Assembly (NCBI RefSeq): GCF_009707865.1
Contig: NZ_WMBA01000020.1
Span: forward strand, 47,309 to 111,308
Source of the DNA: Amycolatopsis pithecellobii
Lineage (GTDB): Bacteria > Actinomycetota > Actinomycetes > Mycobacteriales > Pseudonocardiaceae
DNA length: 64,000 nt
Reading direction: 5' to 3'
Made by a program: the position numbers and the translations under genes. The notes beneath the pieces are model-generated. The model saw only the letters and a list, made by a program, of their open reading frames with translations, made no database searches and was not told the DNA's origin. This document shows positions 19,063-28,237 of this stretch, in pieces. Position 1 is the stretch's first letter, and each line of letters begins with the position of its first letter.

Positions 19063-22000
19063 CTATTCGAGTACCAGCAGCAGATCGCCGCCTTCGACCT
19101 GCTGGACCGAGTTGATCGCGAGCCGCGCGACCTTCCCGCCGGCCGAAGTGGTGATCGCGGCCTCCATCTTCATCGCCTCGATCGTGGCGACCGTCGCGCC
19201 CGCCTCGACCCGGTCGCCTTCGGACACCGACAGCGTGACGACCCCGGCGAACGGGGCGGCGACATGCTTCGGATTGCCCTTGTCGGCCTTTTCCGCGGCG
19301 GGCAGATCGGAGGCCACCGAACGGTCGCGGACCTGGATCGGCCGCAGCTGCCCGTTCAGCGTCGACATCACGGTGCGCAGACCACGCTCGTCGGCCTCGC
19401 CGATCGCTTCGAGTTCGATGAGCAGCCGCACACCGGGTTCGAGGTCCACTTGGTACTCCTCCCCCGGCCGCAGCCCGTAGAAGAAGTCCTTGCTGGGCAA
19501 CACACTCGTGTCACCGTAGGCCTCGCGGTGCGCCTCGAACTCCTTCGTCGGCGCCGGGAACAGCAGGCGGTTCAGCGTACGGCGCCGGTCCTTCGCCAAG
19601 GCTTCACGGTCCTCAGTGGACAGTTCCGCGACCGGTTTCGGGGCGGCACGGCCTTCGAGAGCCTTGGTGCGGAACGGTTCCGGCCAGCCACCGGGCGGGT
19701 CACCCAGCTCACCGCGCAGGAAGCCGATCACCGAGTCGGGAATGTCGAACTTGTTCGGCTCCGCCTCGAACTTCTCCGGTGAGACACCGGCGCCGACGAG
19801 ATGCAGTGCGAGGTCACCGACCACTTTGGACGAAGGCGTGACCTTCACCAGGTGACCGAGGATCTTGTCCGCCGCCGCGTACATCGCCTCGATGTCCTCG
19901 AACCGGTCACCCAGCCCCAGCGCCCGCGCCTGCGTGCGCAGATTGGACAGCTGGCCGCCGGGAATCTCGTGGTCGTACACGCGCCCCGTCGGCGAAGCCA
20001 GGCCCGCCTCGAACGGCGCGTAGATCTTGCGCACGATTTCCCAGTACGGCTCGAGGTTCCCGATCGCTCGCAGGCTCAGCCCGGTCGGCCGCTCGGAATG
20101 GTCGGTCGCGGCCACGATCGCCGACAGCGAAGGTTGTGACGTGGTGCCCGCCATCGACGCGACCGCACCGTCCACCGCATCCGCGCCCGCGTTGATCGCG
20201 GCCAGGTAGGTGCCCAACTGGCCACCCGCGGTGTCGTGCGTGTGGATGTGCACCGGCAGGTCGAATTCCTTGCGCAGCGCGGAAACCAGCTTCGCCGCGG
20301 CCGGCGCGCGCAGCAGCCCGGCCATGTCCTTGATCGCCAGCACGTGCGCGCCCGCACCGACGATCTGCTCGGCCAGTTTCAGGTAGTAGTCCAATGTGTA
20401 CAGTTTCTCACCCGGGTCCGACAGGTCCGAGGTGTAGCACAGCGCCACCTCCGCGACCGCCGTCCCGGTCTCGCGCACCGCCTCGATCGCCGGGCGCATC
20501 TGCTCGACGTCGTTGAGCGCGTCGAAGATCCGGAAGATGTCGATCCCGGTCTTCGTGGCCTCTTCGACGAACGCGTTCGTCACCTCGGTCGGATAGGGCG
20601 TGTAGCCGACGGTGTTGCGGCCACGCAACAACATCTGCAGGCAGATGTTGGGCACCGCCGCGCGCAGCCGCGCGAGTCGCTCCCACGGATCCTCGGCCAG
20701 GAACCGCAACGCGACGTCGTAGGTCGCGCCGCCCCAGCATTCCAGCGACAGCAACTGCGGGACCGTGTGCGCGACGGCGGGCGCGATCGCCAGCAGGTCC
20801 TTCGTGCGCACGCGGGTGGCCAGCAGCGACTGGTGGGCGTCGCGGAACGTCGTGTCGGTAACGCCCACGGTCGCCGATTCCCGGATCCAGCGGGCGAAAC
20901 CCTCCGGGCCCAGTTCGGTCAGCTTCTGCTTCGACCCGGCAGGCGGCTCGCCGCCGGGAATCTCCGGCAGCTTCGCCGTCGGGTCGATCAGCCGCGGCCG
21001 TTCGCCGTTCGGCTTGTTCACCGTGACGTCGGCGAGGTAGGTCAGCAGCCGGGTACCGCGGTCGGCCGAGTGCCGCGCGGTGAGCAGATGCGGGCGCTCC
21101 TCGATGAACGACGTGGTGACGCGGCCGTCACGGAAGTCCTCGTCGTCCAGAACCGCCTGCAGGAACGGGATGTTCGTGGCCACACCACGGATCCGGAACT
21201 CCGCCAGCGCCCGCCGGGCACGCCCGGCCGCCGTGCGGAAGTCACGGCCGCGGCAGGTCAGTTTCACCAGCATCGAGTCGAAATGGGCGCTGATTTCCGT
21301 GCCGGCGAAGGCGGTTCCGCCGTCGAGCCGGATCCCGGACCCGCCGGGCGAGCGGTACGCGCTGATCATCCCGGTGTCCGGCCGGAAGCCGTTGGCGGGA
21401 TCCTCGGTGGTGATACGGCACTGCATCGCGGCGCCGCGCAGGTACACCTTTTCCTGTGACAGCCCCAGATCTTCGAGGGTCTCCCCCGAGGCGATACGGA
21501 TCTGCGACTGCACGAGATCGACGTCGGTGACCTCCTCGGTCACCGTGTGCTCGACCTGGATGCGCGGGTTCATCTCGATGAAGACATGGTTGCCCTGCTT
21601 GTCCAGCAGGAACTCGACCGTGCCCGCATTGCGGTAGCCGATCGTGCGGGCGAACCGGACGGCGTCTTCGCAGATGCGGGCCCGCAGTTCGGGATCGAGG
21701 TTCGGGGCCGGCGCCAGCTCGATGACCTTCTGGTGCCGCCGTTGCACGGAACAGTCGCGCTCGTACAGATGGATGACGTTGCCCTGGCCGTCGGCAAGGA
21801 TCTGCACCTCGATATGCCGCGGGTCCACCACGGCCTTCTCGAGGAACACGGTCGGGTCGCCGAACGCCGACTCGGCCTCGCGCGCGGCCGCCTCGATGGA
21901 CTCGCGCAGGTGCGCCGGGTCGTCGACGCGGCGCATCCCGCGCCCACCACCACCGGCGACGGCCTTGACGAACACGGGAAAACCGATCTCGTCGGCCGCC

Positions 22001-22437
22001 GCGACCAGCTCGTCCACGTCGGTCGACGGCTGCGACGAACCCAGCACCGGCACCCCGGCTTCGCGCGCGGCGGCGACCGCGCGTGCCTTGTTGCCGGTCA
22101 GTTCCAGGATCTCGGCGCTCGGGCCGATGAACGTGATCCCGGCCTGCTCACAGGCCAGCGCCAGATCCGGGTTCTCCGACAGGAACCCGTAACCGGGATA
22201 GATCGCGTCCGCACCGGCCTTGCGTGCCGCGCCGACGATCTCCTCGACGGAGAGGTACGCGCGCACGGGATGGCCCTGCACACCGATTTCGTAGGCCTCA
22301 TCGGCCTTCAACCGATGCAGCGAGTTTCGATCCTCATACGGGAACACCGCGACTGTGCCCGCGCCCAGCTCATAGCCGGCGCGAAACGCACGAATGGCGA
22401 TCTCCCCGCGATTGGCGACGAGTACCTTCCGGAACAT
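19063..22437 (-). CDS. pyc: Pyruvate carboxylase
   Basis: Biotin-dependent anaplerotic enzyme converting pyruvate and bicarbonate to oxaloacetate. The 1124-residue chain holds all modules. Biotin carboxylase (~1-450) starts MFRKVLVANRGEIAIRAFRA and includes a GGGGRGMR ATP loop. The carboxyltransferase barrel (~540-810) includes TDTTFRDAHQSLLATR. The C-terminal carrier domain carries the biotinylated Lys1090 in AMKM. It is downstream of the pseudo-subtilase and reads alone. Confidence 0.97.
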   Translation of the reverse strand: MFRKVLVANRGEIAIRAFRAGYELGAGTVAVFPYEDRNSLHRLKADEAYEIGVQGHPVRAYLSVEEIVGAARKAGADAIYPGYGFLSENPDLALACEQAGITFIGPSAEILELTGNKARAVAAAREAGVPVLGSSQPSTDVDELVAAADEIGFPVFVKAVAGGGGRGMRRVDDPAHLRESIEAAAREAESAFGDPTVFLEKAVVDPRHIEVQILADGQGNVIHLYERDCSVQRRHQKVIELAPAPNLDPELRARICEDAVRFARTIGYRNAGTVEFLLDKQGNHVFIEMNPRIQVEHTVTEEVTDVDLVQSQIRIASGETLEDLGLSQEKVYLRGAAMQCRITTEDPANGFRPDTGMISAYRSPGGSGIRLDGGTAFAGTEISAHFDSMLVKLTCRGRDFRTAAGRARRALAEFRIRGVATNIPFLQAVLDDEDFRDGRVTTSFIEERPHLLTARHSADRGTRLLTYLADVTVNKPNGERPRLIDPTAKLPEIPGGEPPAGSKQKLTELGPEGFARWIRESATVGVTDTTFRDAHQSLLATRVRTKDLLAIAPAVAHTVPQLLSLECWGGATYDVALRFLAEDPWERLARLRAAVPNICLQMLLRGRNTVGYTPYPTEVTNAFVEEATKTGIDIFRIFDALNDVEQMRPAIEAVRETGTAVAEVALCYTSDLSDPGEKLYTLDYYLKLAEQIVGAGAHVLAIKDMAGLLRAPAAAKLVSALRKEFDLPVHIHTHDTAGGQLGTYLAAINAGADAVDGAVASMAGTTSQPSLSAIVAATDHSERPTGLSLRAIGNLEPYWEIVRKIYAPFEAGLASPTGRVYDHEIPGGQLSNLRTQARALGLGDRFEDIEAMYAAADKILGHLVKVTPSSKVVGDLALHLVGAGVSPEKFEAEPNKFDIPDSVIGFLRGELGDPPGGWPEPFRTKALEGRAAPKPVAELSTEDREALAKDRRRTLNRLLFPAPTKEFEAHREAYGDTSVLPSKDFFYGLRPGEEYQVDLEPGVRLLIELEAIGEADERGLRTVMSTLNGQLRPIQVRDRSVASDLPAAEKADKGNPKHVAAPFAGVVTLSVSEGDRVEAGATVATIEAMKMEAAITTSAGGKVARLAINSVQQVEGGDLLLVLE

Positions 22438-22533
22438 GCCCGGTCCTTCCCTTTGGGGTGCGAATCGGCAGATGCCTGACGTTACCCTGCCGATCCCGCG
22501 GGGCGGGAGTTCAATCCCGGGTGATGGACATCA

Positions 22534-23460
22534 TTAGGGGGCCGGAGCGGGCACTGGAACGGTTACGGGAACGGTGCAGAGCAGGCGGTTCGGGGTGCCG
22601 GCGGGCAGACCGGTGAGCACACCGGGAGTCGCAGCGTCGACCAGTGCCCGGGAAACCTCCGCCGCGGTTGCGGCCGGATGCCCCGCGCGGTAAAGCGCGG
22701 CGGCGCCCGCGACGAACGCGGCCGCCATCGATGTGCCGGACGCCGGGTCGCCGGGCGCCGCAGTGGGGATGGCGGTACCGGGCGCGAACAGGTCGACACC
22801 GGCGCCGAAGTTGGACTTGGCGGCGATCGCGTCGTGGTCGTCCGTCGCACCCACGGTGAGCACCTCGGGGACGCGGCCAGGCGAGGACGTGCTGACGTCC
22901 GTCGCCGACCAGCCGGCCGGGACCGCCACCGGCATCACCGCCGTGAGCGCCTTCACCGCGTTGTCGAGCGGCACATTGCCCGGCCCGCCGATCCCGAGCA
23001 CGGCGACCGCGGGCTGCGTGGCGTTCTGCGCGACCCACTGGATGCCGGAGATGATGCCGGGCAGAGTCCCGTTGCCACTGTCGTCGAGCACCTTGACCGG
23101 CACGATGCGTACTTTCTTGGCCACACCGAAGTCCTTGCCGCCGACGATGCTCGCCAGCCGGGTGCCGTCGCCGTTGCCATCGGTGGTTTCCGTGGTGCCG
23201 TTGACGAAGTTGCGGCCCGGTTGGACCCGGCCCTCGAACTCCGGCAACGCCGCGTCCACACCGGTGTCGATCACGTACACGGTCACCTCGTCCGCCGTCG
23301 TGTCGTAGTGGTAGCGCTGGTCGAGCGCGCCGTCGTGCTGGTCGATCCGGTCGAGACCCCAGCTCGGCGGGTTCTCCTGCACGGCGGGATCGGCCACGGC
23401 CGCCGGTGCGGTCGCGAGCGCGGCTACGGTCAGCAGTAAGGAAATCGCGGAAAGCTTCAT
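22534..23460 (-). CDS. Secreted subtilase-fold protein lacking catalytic His and oxyanion Asn
   Basis: A 308-residue exported protein with a signal peptide (residues 1-23) leading straight into a proteinase-K-like S8 domain (PPSWGLDRIDQ). The usual ~80-residue I9 propeptide is absent. The Asp motif is kept (VIDTGVD, Asp65) and the Ser motif is kept (SGTSMAAAFVAG, Ser244). The His motif GHGTH, however, is GDGTR (Asp98, Arg101), and the oxyanion AAGN is PAGW (Trp184). It should therefore be proteolytically dead: a pseudoprotease with perhaps a binding role. The tail is Pro/Val-rich. ATG 23460 or the adjacent GTG 23463 may start it. It is mono-cistronic between pyc and recG. Confidence 0.85.
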   Translation of the reverse strand: MKLSAISLLLTVAALATAPAAVADPAVQENPPSWGLDRIDQHDGALDQRYHYDTTADEVTVYVIDTGVDAALPEFEGRVQPGRNFVNGTTETTDGNGDGTRLASIVGGKDFGVAKKVRIVPVKVLDDSGNGTLPGIISGIQWVAQNATQPAVAVLGIGGPGNVPLDNAVKALTAVMPVAVPAGWSATDVSTSSPGRVPEVLTVGATDDHDAIAAKSNFGAGVDLFAPGTAIPTAAPGDPASGTSMAAAFVAGAAALYRAGHPAATAAEVSRALVDAATPGVLTGLPAGTPNRLLCTVPVTVPVPAPAP

Positions 23461-23518
23461 CACGTCAGGCAGGGTGGTCCTGCCCTCGGGTCAGGACAAA
23501 CGCTGTCCCACTATCGAG

Positions 23519-25687
23519 TCAGGACTTGTCGAGATACTCGGCGCGGTCGTCGTCGATCACGGACGCGACGAGGTGCGCCAGCCCCGGATGTGCCGCCAGT
23601 TCGGGATCACCGCTCACGATTTCCTGTGCCCGCAAGCGAGCCTCGGCGATCGTGTCCTCATCTCGAAGCAGGGACAGCAGTTTCAGGCTGGACCGCGTAC
23701 CGGACTGCGCCGCGCCGAGGATGTCGCCCTCGCGGCGCAGTTCGAGGTCCAAACGCGACAGTTCGAAACCGTCCGTTGTGGACTCCACCGCGGCGAGCCG
23801 GTCCCTGGTGGACGTGCCGTCGATGGTTTCGGTGACCAGCAGGCACAGCCCGGGCACGTCGCCACGGCCGACGCGCCCGCGCAACTGGTGGAGCTGGCTC
23901 ACGCCGAACCGGTCCGCGTCCATGATCACCATGGCGGTGGCGTTCGGCACGTTCACTCCGACTTCGATCACCGTGGTCGCGACCAGCACGTCGAGCTTCG
24001 CCTCGGCGAAAGCCCGCATCACAGCGTCCTTCTCGTCCGCGGGGAGCCGGCCGTGCAGGACACCGACGCGCAACCCGTCCAGTGGCCCGGCTTCCAGCTC
24101 GGCCGCGACATCGAGCACGGCCAGCGGCGGGCGCTTGTCCCCGTTCTTGTCCGACGGCGGCTCGTCCCCGATACGCGGGCACACGACGTAGGCCTGGTGC
24201 CCCTTGCCCACCTCTTCCCGCACGCGCTGCCACACGCGGTCCAGCCACGCGGGCTTCTCCGCGACCGGCACGACGGTGGTCGAAATCGGCGACCGGCCGA
24301 CCGGCATCACGCGCAGCGCCGAGGTTTCCAGGTCGCCGTACACCGTCATCGCGACCGTGCGCGGGATCGGTGTCGCCGTCATCACCAGCACATGCGGGCT
24401 CGTCCCGTTCGCGCCGCGGGTGCGCAGCGCGTCCCGTTGCTCGACGCCGAACCGGTGCTGCTCGTCCACCACCACGAATCCGAGGTCGGCGAACGACACC
24501 GTGTCCTGGATCAGCGCGTGCGTGCCGACGACGATGCCTGCCGCGCCACTGGCCGCGTCCAGCAGCGCCTGCTTGCGTTCTTTCGCCGGCAGGGAACCGG
24601 TCAGCAACGTCACCTTCGTCGCTTCCTCGGCCGCGCCCAGCTCGCCCGCCTGCCCCAGCTCGCCCAGCATCTCGCGCAGCGACCGCGCGTGCTGGGCGGC
24701 GAGCACCTCGGTCGGCGCGAGCATCGCGGCCTGCCGTCCGGCATCGACCACCTGCAGCATCGCCCGCAGCGCCACGACGGTCTTGCCGCTGCCGACCTCG
24801 CCCTGGAGAAGGCGGTTCATCGGATGCCGGCCCGAGAGGTCGTCCGCGATGTGCTCACCGACTTCGCGCTGACCGCTGGTGAGCTCGAACGGCAGCCGCT
24901 TGTCGAAGGACTCGAGGATTCCGCCGGGCTTGGGCGGGCACGCGGGCGCGGGGCGCGAGACCGCCGATTGGCGGCGCTGCGCGAAGATCAGCTGGATCGC
25001 CATCGCCTCGTCCCACTTGAGCCGTTTCTCCGCGGCCTCGCGAGCGGCGTGGTCCTTGGGGCGGTGGATTCCGTGCAGCGCATCGAAAAGGTCGATCAGT
25101 TCGTAGCGCTTCACCAGTTCCCGCGGCATCGGGTCTTCTTCGCGTTCCAGCGTGTCGAGCACCTGACGCACACAGCGGCCGATCGACCACGACGGCATTC
25201 CCGATGCGGCCGGATAGACGGGGATGATGGCGCCGAGGAAATCGTCCAGCGCGGAACCATCTGTGGATTCATCGTCGGCATCGAGCATCTGGTACTCGGG
25301 GTTGGCCAGCTGTAGCTTGTTGCGGAACGCCTTCACCTTGCCCGCGAACAGGCCCGTCTTGCCCAGCTGTAGTTCCCGCTCGCGCTGGTGGGCGTTGCCG
25401 AAGAAGGCGCACTCGAGCCGGCGATGCCCGTCGGTGATGGTCATTTCCAGGATCCAGCCCGGTTTGTTGCGCATCCGTCGCTTGGCGACCTTCTCGATGC
25501 GCGCCATGACCGTCGCGTGTTCGCCGATCTCCAGCCCCGCGATGTCGGTGAGTTCGCCGCGCTCGGCGTACCGGCGCGGGTAGTGCCGCAACAGGTCGGC
25601 GACGGTGTGGATGTCCAGCGCCTCGGCCAGTGCCGCGGCCGTCTTGCGGCCCAGTACCGAGGTCAGCTTGTCACTCAGGACTGTCAT
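23519..25687 (-). CDS. recG: ATP-dependent DNA helicase RecG
   Basis: Branch-migrating helicase that remodels stalled forks and recombination intermediates. The 722-residue chain has the N-terminal wedge/OB domain (~50-190), Walker A GEVGSGKT, a DEQH motif II (VVVDEQHRFGVEQR), and the RecG-type C-terminal RGRVGRGD motif VI. Two bases separate it from the upstream DAK2-domain gene, so they form an operon in the order seen in mycobacteria. Confidence 0.96.
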   Translation of the reverse strand: MTVLSDKLTSVLGRKTAAALAEALDIHTVADLLRHYPRRYAERGELTDIAGLEIGEHATVMARIEKVAKRRMRNKPGWILEMTITDGHRRLECAFFGNAHQRERELQLGKTGLFAGKVKAFRNKLQLANPEYQMLDADDESTDGSALDDFLGAIIPVYPAASGMPSWSIGRCVRQVLDTLEREEDPMPRELVKRYELIDLFDALHGIHRPKDHAAREAAEKRLKWDEAMAIQLIFAQRRQSAVSRPAPACPPKPGGILESFDKRLPFELTSGQREVGEHIADDLSGRHPMNRLLQGEVGSGKTVVALRAMLQVVDAGRQAAMLAPTEVLAAQHARSLREMLGELGQAGELGAAEEATKVTLLTGSLPAKERKQALLDAASGAAGIVVGTHALIQDTVSFADLGFVVVDEQHRFGVEQRDALRTRGANGTSPHVLVMTATPIPRTVAMTVYGDLETSALRVMPVGRSPISTTVVPVAEKPAWLDRVWQRVREEVGKGHQAYVVCPRIGDEPPSDKNGDKRPPLAVLDVAAELEAGPLDGLRVGVLHGRLPADEKDAVMRAFAEAKLDVLVATTVIEVGVNVPNATAMVIMDADRFGVSQLHQLRGRVGRGDVPGLCLLVTETIDGTSTRDRLAAVESTTDGFELSRLDLELRREGDILGAAQSGTRSSLKLLSLLRDEDTIAEARLRAQEIVSGDPELAAHPGLAHLVASVIDDDRAEYLDKS

Positions 25688-25689
25688 TC

Positions 25690-27264
25690 CTACTCCACGC
25701 CGATCAGCAACACGGCCTCGGTCTGGCCTCCGGGATAGCTCACGAACTCGACCTCCGGCCGCTGCTCATGCAGCCGGTCGGCCAGCTCACGCCCGAACCC
25801 GTCCGGCGCCGCGGCGCCCGCCAGCACGGTGACGAGTTCACCACCGACCGCCAGCATGCGCTGCAGCACGGTCATCGCGGCGCTCAGCAGGTTCTCATCC
25901 GGCTCCACCAGCACGACTTCGCCGTCGACGAACCCGATGAGATCACCGGCATGGGCCAGCCCCACCCAGGTTATCGACTCCTCCTCGGCGACGACGAGCT
26001 CGCCACGCCGGGTCGCGGCGGCGGCCTCGGCCATCGCGACGACGTCGTCGTTCACGCGTCGTGCCGGGTCGTGCACGGCCAGCGCGGCGAGCACCTGGAC
26101 CGGTGACGCGCACGGGATGACGACCACCTCGCGGTCACCGATCATCGCGTGCCCGGCCGTCTCGTCCGCCGCCTCGGTGAGTTGCGGGTCCCCGGCGAGG
26201 ATGACGATGTGGCCCACCGCGCGATCGGTGACGAGCCCCAGCATTTCTTCGACGCTGGGTTTCGTGCCCACGGGCGCGGCGAGGACGGCAACGCCTTCCG
26301 CGCGCAGCAGCTCGGCGAAGTCGTCGCCGCGGACGAGGGCGACCACCGTGCGATCACGGCCCGCGGGCGGCTCCAACGGCGCCGGCGTGATCAGCGGTTC
26401 CACCCGGACCCCGCTGGGCCTGCCGACATCGAGCCCCGCCTCGATCGCGGCGCCGATATCGGCGCAGTGCACGTGGACCGCGTATGCGCCGGAGCCGTCG
26501 CCCGCCACCGTGACGCTGTCGCCGAGCGCGCTCAGCGCCCTGCGGAACGCGGGCAGATCGGGTTCGGTGACGCCTTCCAGCAGGTACATGACCTCCCAGG
26601 CATACGGCGCTCGTTCGGCTCGGCCCGTCCGGGAGTCGGCTTCGCAGGAATGCACCGGCTCGGTCGCCGTGCCGGTGACCACCCCGGCGAGCGCGTCGAG
26701 CACGGCGACAAGCCCGCGCGCACCCGCGTCGACAACCCCGGCGCTGGCGAGGACGGGCAACTGTTGCGGGGTCTGCTCGAGGGCGGCCGACGCGGCTTTC
26801 GCGGCTGAGGTGACCACGTCATGGAGCGACTCGCCGGCCGCGGCCGTGGCGGCGGCGTGCAGGACCGTGAGCATCGTGCCGGCGACCGGCCGCGCGACCG
26901 CCTCCGTGGCGGTCCTGTCGGCATGCGCGAGCGCCGTGGCCAGGTCGTTCCCGGTGAGCTCGGGGGCATTCGCGGCGGACTCGGCCAGGCCACGGAGCAC
27001 CTGGGAAAGGATGACGCCGGAGTTGCCGCGCGCACTGCGGACGGCGCCGCGAGCGAGCAGGGAAAGGGCCTGGCCGGCGCCGGTGAGCTCGGCTCCTGCG
27101 AGCGCGTCACGGGCGCCGGTCATGGTGTGGAGGAGGTTGGAGCCGGTGTCGGAGTCGGCGACCGGGTACACGTTGATGCCGTTGATCGCGGGCCGCAGCA
27201 CTTCGAGACTGTGCACGCACGCCGACGCCCAGGCCACGATCGCAGCCTCGTCCAACGCCCGCAC
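25690..27264 (-). CDS. DAK2-domain FakA/YloV-like protein
   Basis: A 524-residue protein of the YloV/FakA family. The N-terminal DAK2 nucleotide-binding domain (~1-200) has NGINVYPVADSDTGSNL and ARGNSGVILSQVLRG. The C-terminal DegV-like accessory region (~300-524) includes GDPQLTEAADETAG. FakA with FakB phosphorylates fatty acids in Firmicutes; no fakB neighbour is seen here, so the substrate is uncertain. It is translated just upstream of recG. The start codon is GTG. Confidence 0.85.
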   Translation of the reverse strand: MRALDEAAIVAWASACVHSLEVLRPAINGINVYPVADSDTGSNLLHTMTGARDALAGAELTGAGQALSLLARGAVRSARGNSGVILSQVLRGLAESAANAPELTGNDLATALAHADRTATEAVARPVAGTMLTVLHAAATAAAGESLHDVVTSAAKAASAALEQTPQQLPVLASAGVVDAGARGLVAVLDALAGVVTGTATEPVHSCEADSRTGRAERAPYAWEVMYLLEGVTEPDLPAFRRALSALGDSVTVAGDGSGAYAVHVHCADIGAAIEAGLDVGRPSGVRVEPLITPAPLEPPAGRDRTVVALVRGDDFAELLRAEGVAVLAAPVGTKPSVEEMLGLVTDRAVGHIVILAGDPQLTEAADETAGHAMIGDREVVVIPCASPVQVLAALAVHDPARRVNDDVVAMAEAAAATRRGELVVAEEESITWVGLAHAGDLIGFVDGEVVLVEPDENLLSAAMTVLQRMLAVGGELVTVLAGAAAPDGFGRELADRLHEQRPEVEFVSYPGGQTEAVLLIGVE

Positions 27265-27381
27265 TCGGCGACCTCCTCATCCCGGGTTTCTGGCAGCGTA
27301 TCGACCCGGACGCGGGCGCCGCGCAGACAGTAGCGCAGTGCCGATCGCCAGCAAGCCGACCGACAGTCACGGCGATCCGCC

Positions 27382-27423
27382 AAACGTAGGCCGGCCGCCA
27401 GCTGGTCCGGTCGGCCTACGTTT
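27382..27423. promoter_or_regulatory. 12-bp palindrome overlapping the rpmB promoter
   Basis: AAACGTAGGCCG and its exact complement CGGCCTACGTTT are separated by 18 bases. The site lies in the 240-base divergent gap between the DAK2 gene and rpmB, where a terminator would make no sense. Its right arm covers the expected -35 position of a promoter whose -10 is TAGTAT at 27436-27441. It therefore looks like an operator or a dispersed palindromic element. Confidence 0.6.
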
Positions 27424-27504
27424 CGGCCGGCTTGCTAGTATGGACGAGTTGCCCGGCCACAGCTGGGTGTGGTTTGTCATCCCTGATTGTCAAAGGAGTT
27501 CGAC

Positions 27505-27696
27505 GTGGCTGCCGTGTGCGACGTCTGTGGCAAGGGGCCGGGCTTCGGTAAGTCGGTCTCGCACTCCCACCGGCGTACCAACCGCCGCTGGAACCCGAAC
27601 ATCCAGACCGTGCATGCCAAGGTCGGTGTCTCCCAGCGCAAGCGCCTCAACGTGTGCACCTCGTGCCTCAAGGCCGGCAAGGTCGTTCGGGGATAA
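27505..27696 (+). CDS. rpmB: 50S ribosomal protein L28
   Basis: Large-subunit ribosomal protein of 63 residues. It has the zinc-binding form with two Cys pairs ([11 protein letters not shown] and CTSCLKAGK). [14 protein letters not shown] is the L28 core. GTG 27505 is chosen because AAGGAG sits six bases before it and the protein aligns from AAVCDVC. It is a single-gene unit ended by a strong terminator. Confidence 0.95.
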   Translation: MAAVCDVCGKGPGFGKSVSHSHRRTNRRWNPNIQTVHAKVGVSQRKRLNVCTSCLKAGKVVRG

Positions 27697-27711
27697 GACA
27701 CGAGTTTCGCG

Positions 27712-27746
27712 ATGGCGAGTGCTCCCGGCGAGCACTCGCCATTTTT
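27712..27746 (+). terminator. Intrinsic terminator of rpmB
   Basis: Perfect 13-bp stem ATGGCGAGTGCTC / GAGCACTCGCCAT with a five-base loop (CCGGC) and a run of Ts at the 3' foot. It is the best terminator in the window. Confidence 0.93.
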
Positions 27747-27780
27747 GCGTCTCCGGGCGGTTGTCGTGGCCTGGAAAGGG

Positions 27781-27931
27781 CTAGGCCGTGAGCGTCAAGC
27801 GTTCGAGCGGCTGGCCGCTGATTTCTCCGATGAGGTCGAAGTCCTTGTCGGCCAGAAGAGTAAGCACTTCGACGGCCCGGTCCTCGATGGCAGGCGTCAA
27901 GTACTCCACAGGCATATGCGATAGCGGCGGA
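27781..27931 (-). pseudogene. Remnant of a PIN-domain (VapC/FitB-like) toxin
   Basis: Directly downstream of the antitoxin is a short frame (ATG 27915 to TAG 27781, 44 codons). Its end, [20 protein letters not shown], matches the C-terminal DKDF...GQP pattern of PIN-domain toxins. The N-terminal three quarters of the domain, with the acidic metal-binding residues, is missing. This is what remains after a large internal deletion, so no nuclease activity is expected. Identification rests on one short motif. Confidence 0.6.
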
Positions 27932-28156
27932 TTATGCAGCCCAGGCCTGGTCCATCACATCGGGGTCGCTGAGGTCAGTGAACGTCTGGGCGAATCGCTG
28001 AAGATCAGCGGCGGTCACGCCGGACGCCGACCGCTGCGCCACGCTGCGTAGCTCGCGACGGACGTACTCATTACGGGACAGGCCAAGCCGCGCTGCCTGC
28101 GTATCGATGGCGGCGAGCACGTCGTCAGGGACGTCTCGAATCAGGACATCAGACAC
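27932..28156 (-). CDS. Ribbon-helix-helix antitoxin (FitA/VapB-like)
   Basis: A 74-residue protein with an N-terminal ribbon-helix-helix DNA-binding domain: [20 protein letters not shown] then [13 protein letters not shown]. The C-terminal half ([20 protein letters not shown]) looks like a toxin-binding tail. Such antitoxins autoregulate and neutralise a PIN RNase encoded just downstream. Here the downstream toxin is a fragment, so this is an orphan antitoxin that may persist as a regulator or be decaying. Confidence 0.78.
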   Translation of the reverse strand: MSDVLIRDVPDDVLAAIDTQAARLGLSRNEYVRRELRSVAQRSASGVTAADLQRFAQTFTDLSDPDVMDQAWAA

Positions 28157-28237
28157 GGCGCCTCCCGATATCGGACGACATCCAGCCTTCCCCTAGGCCA
28201 GCAAGCGTGGCGGCTGCGCTCCGTTGTCCGGTTCCGC

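Noticed and set aside
19009..22479. Plus-strand open frames opposite pyc
   Set aside because: Arg/Gln/His-rich shadows without domains; pyc is complete on minus.
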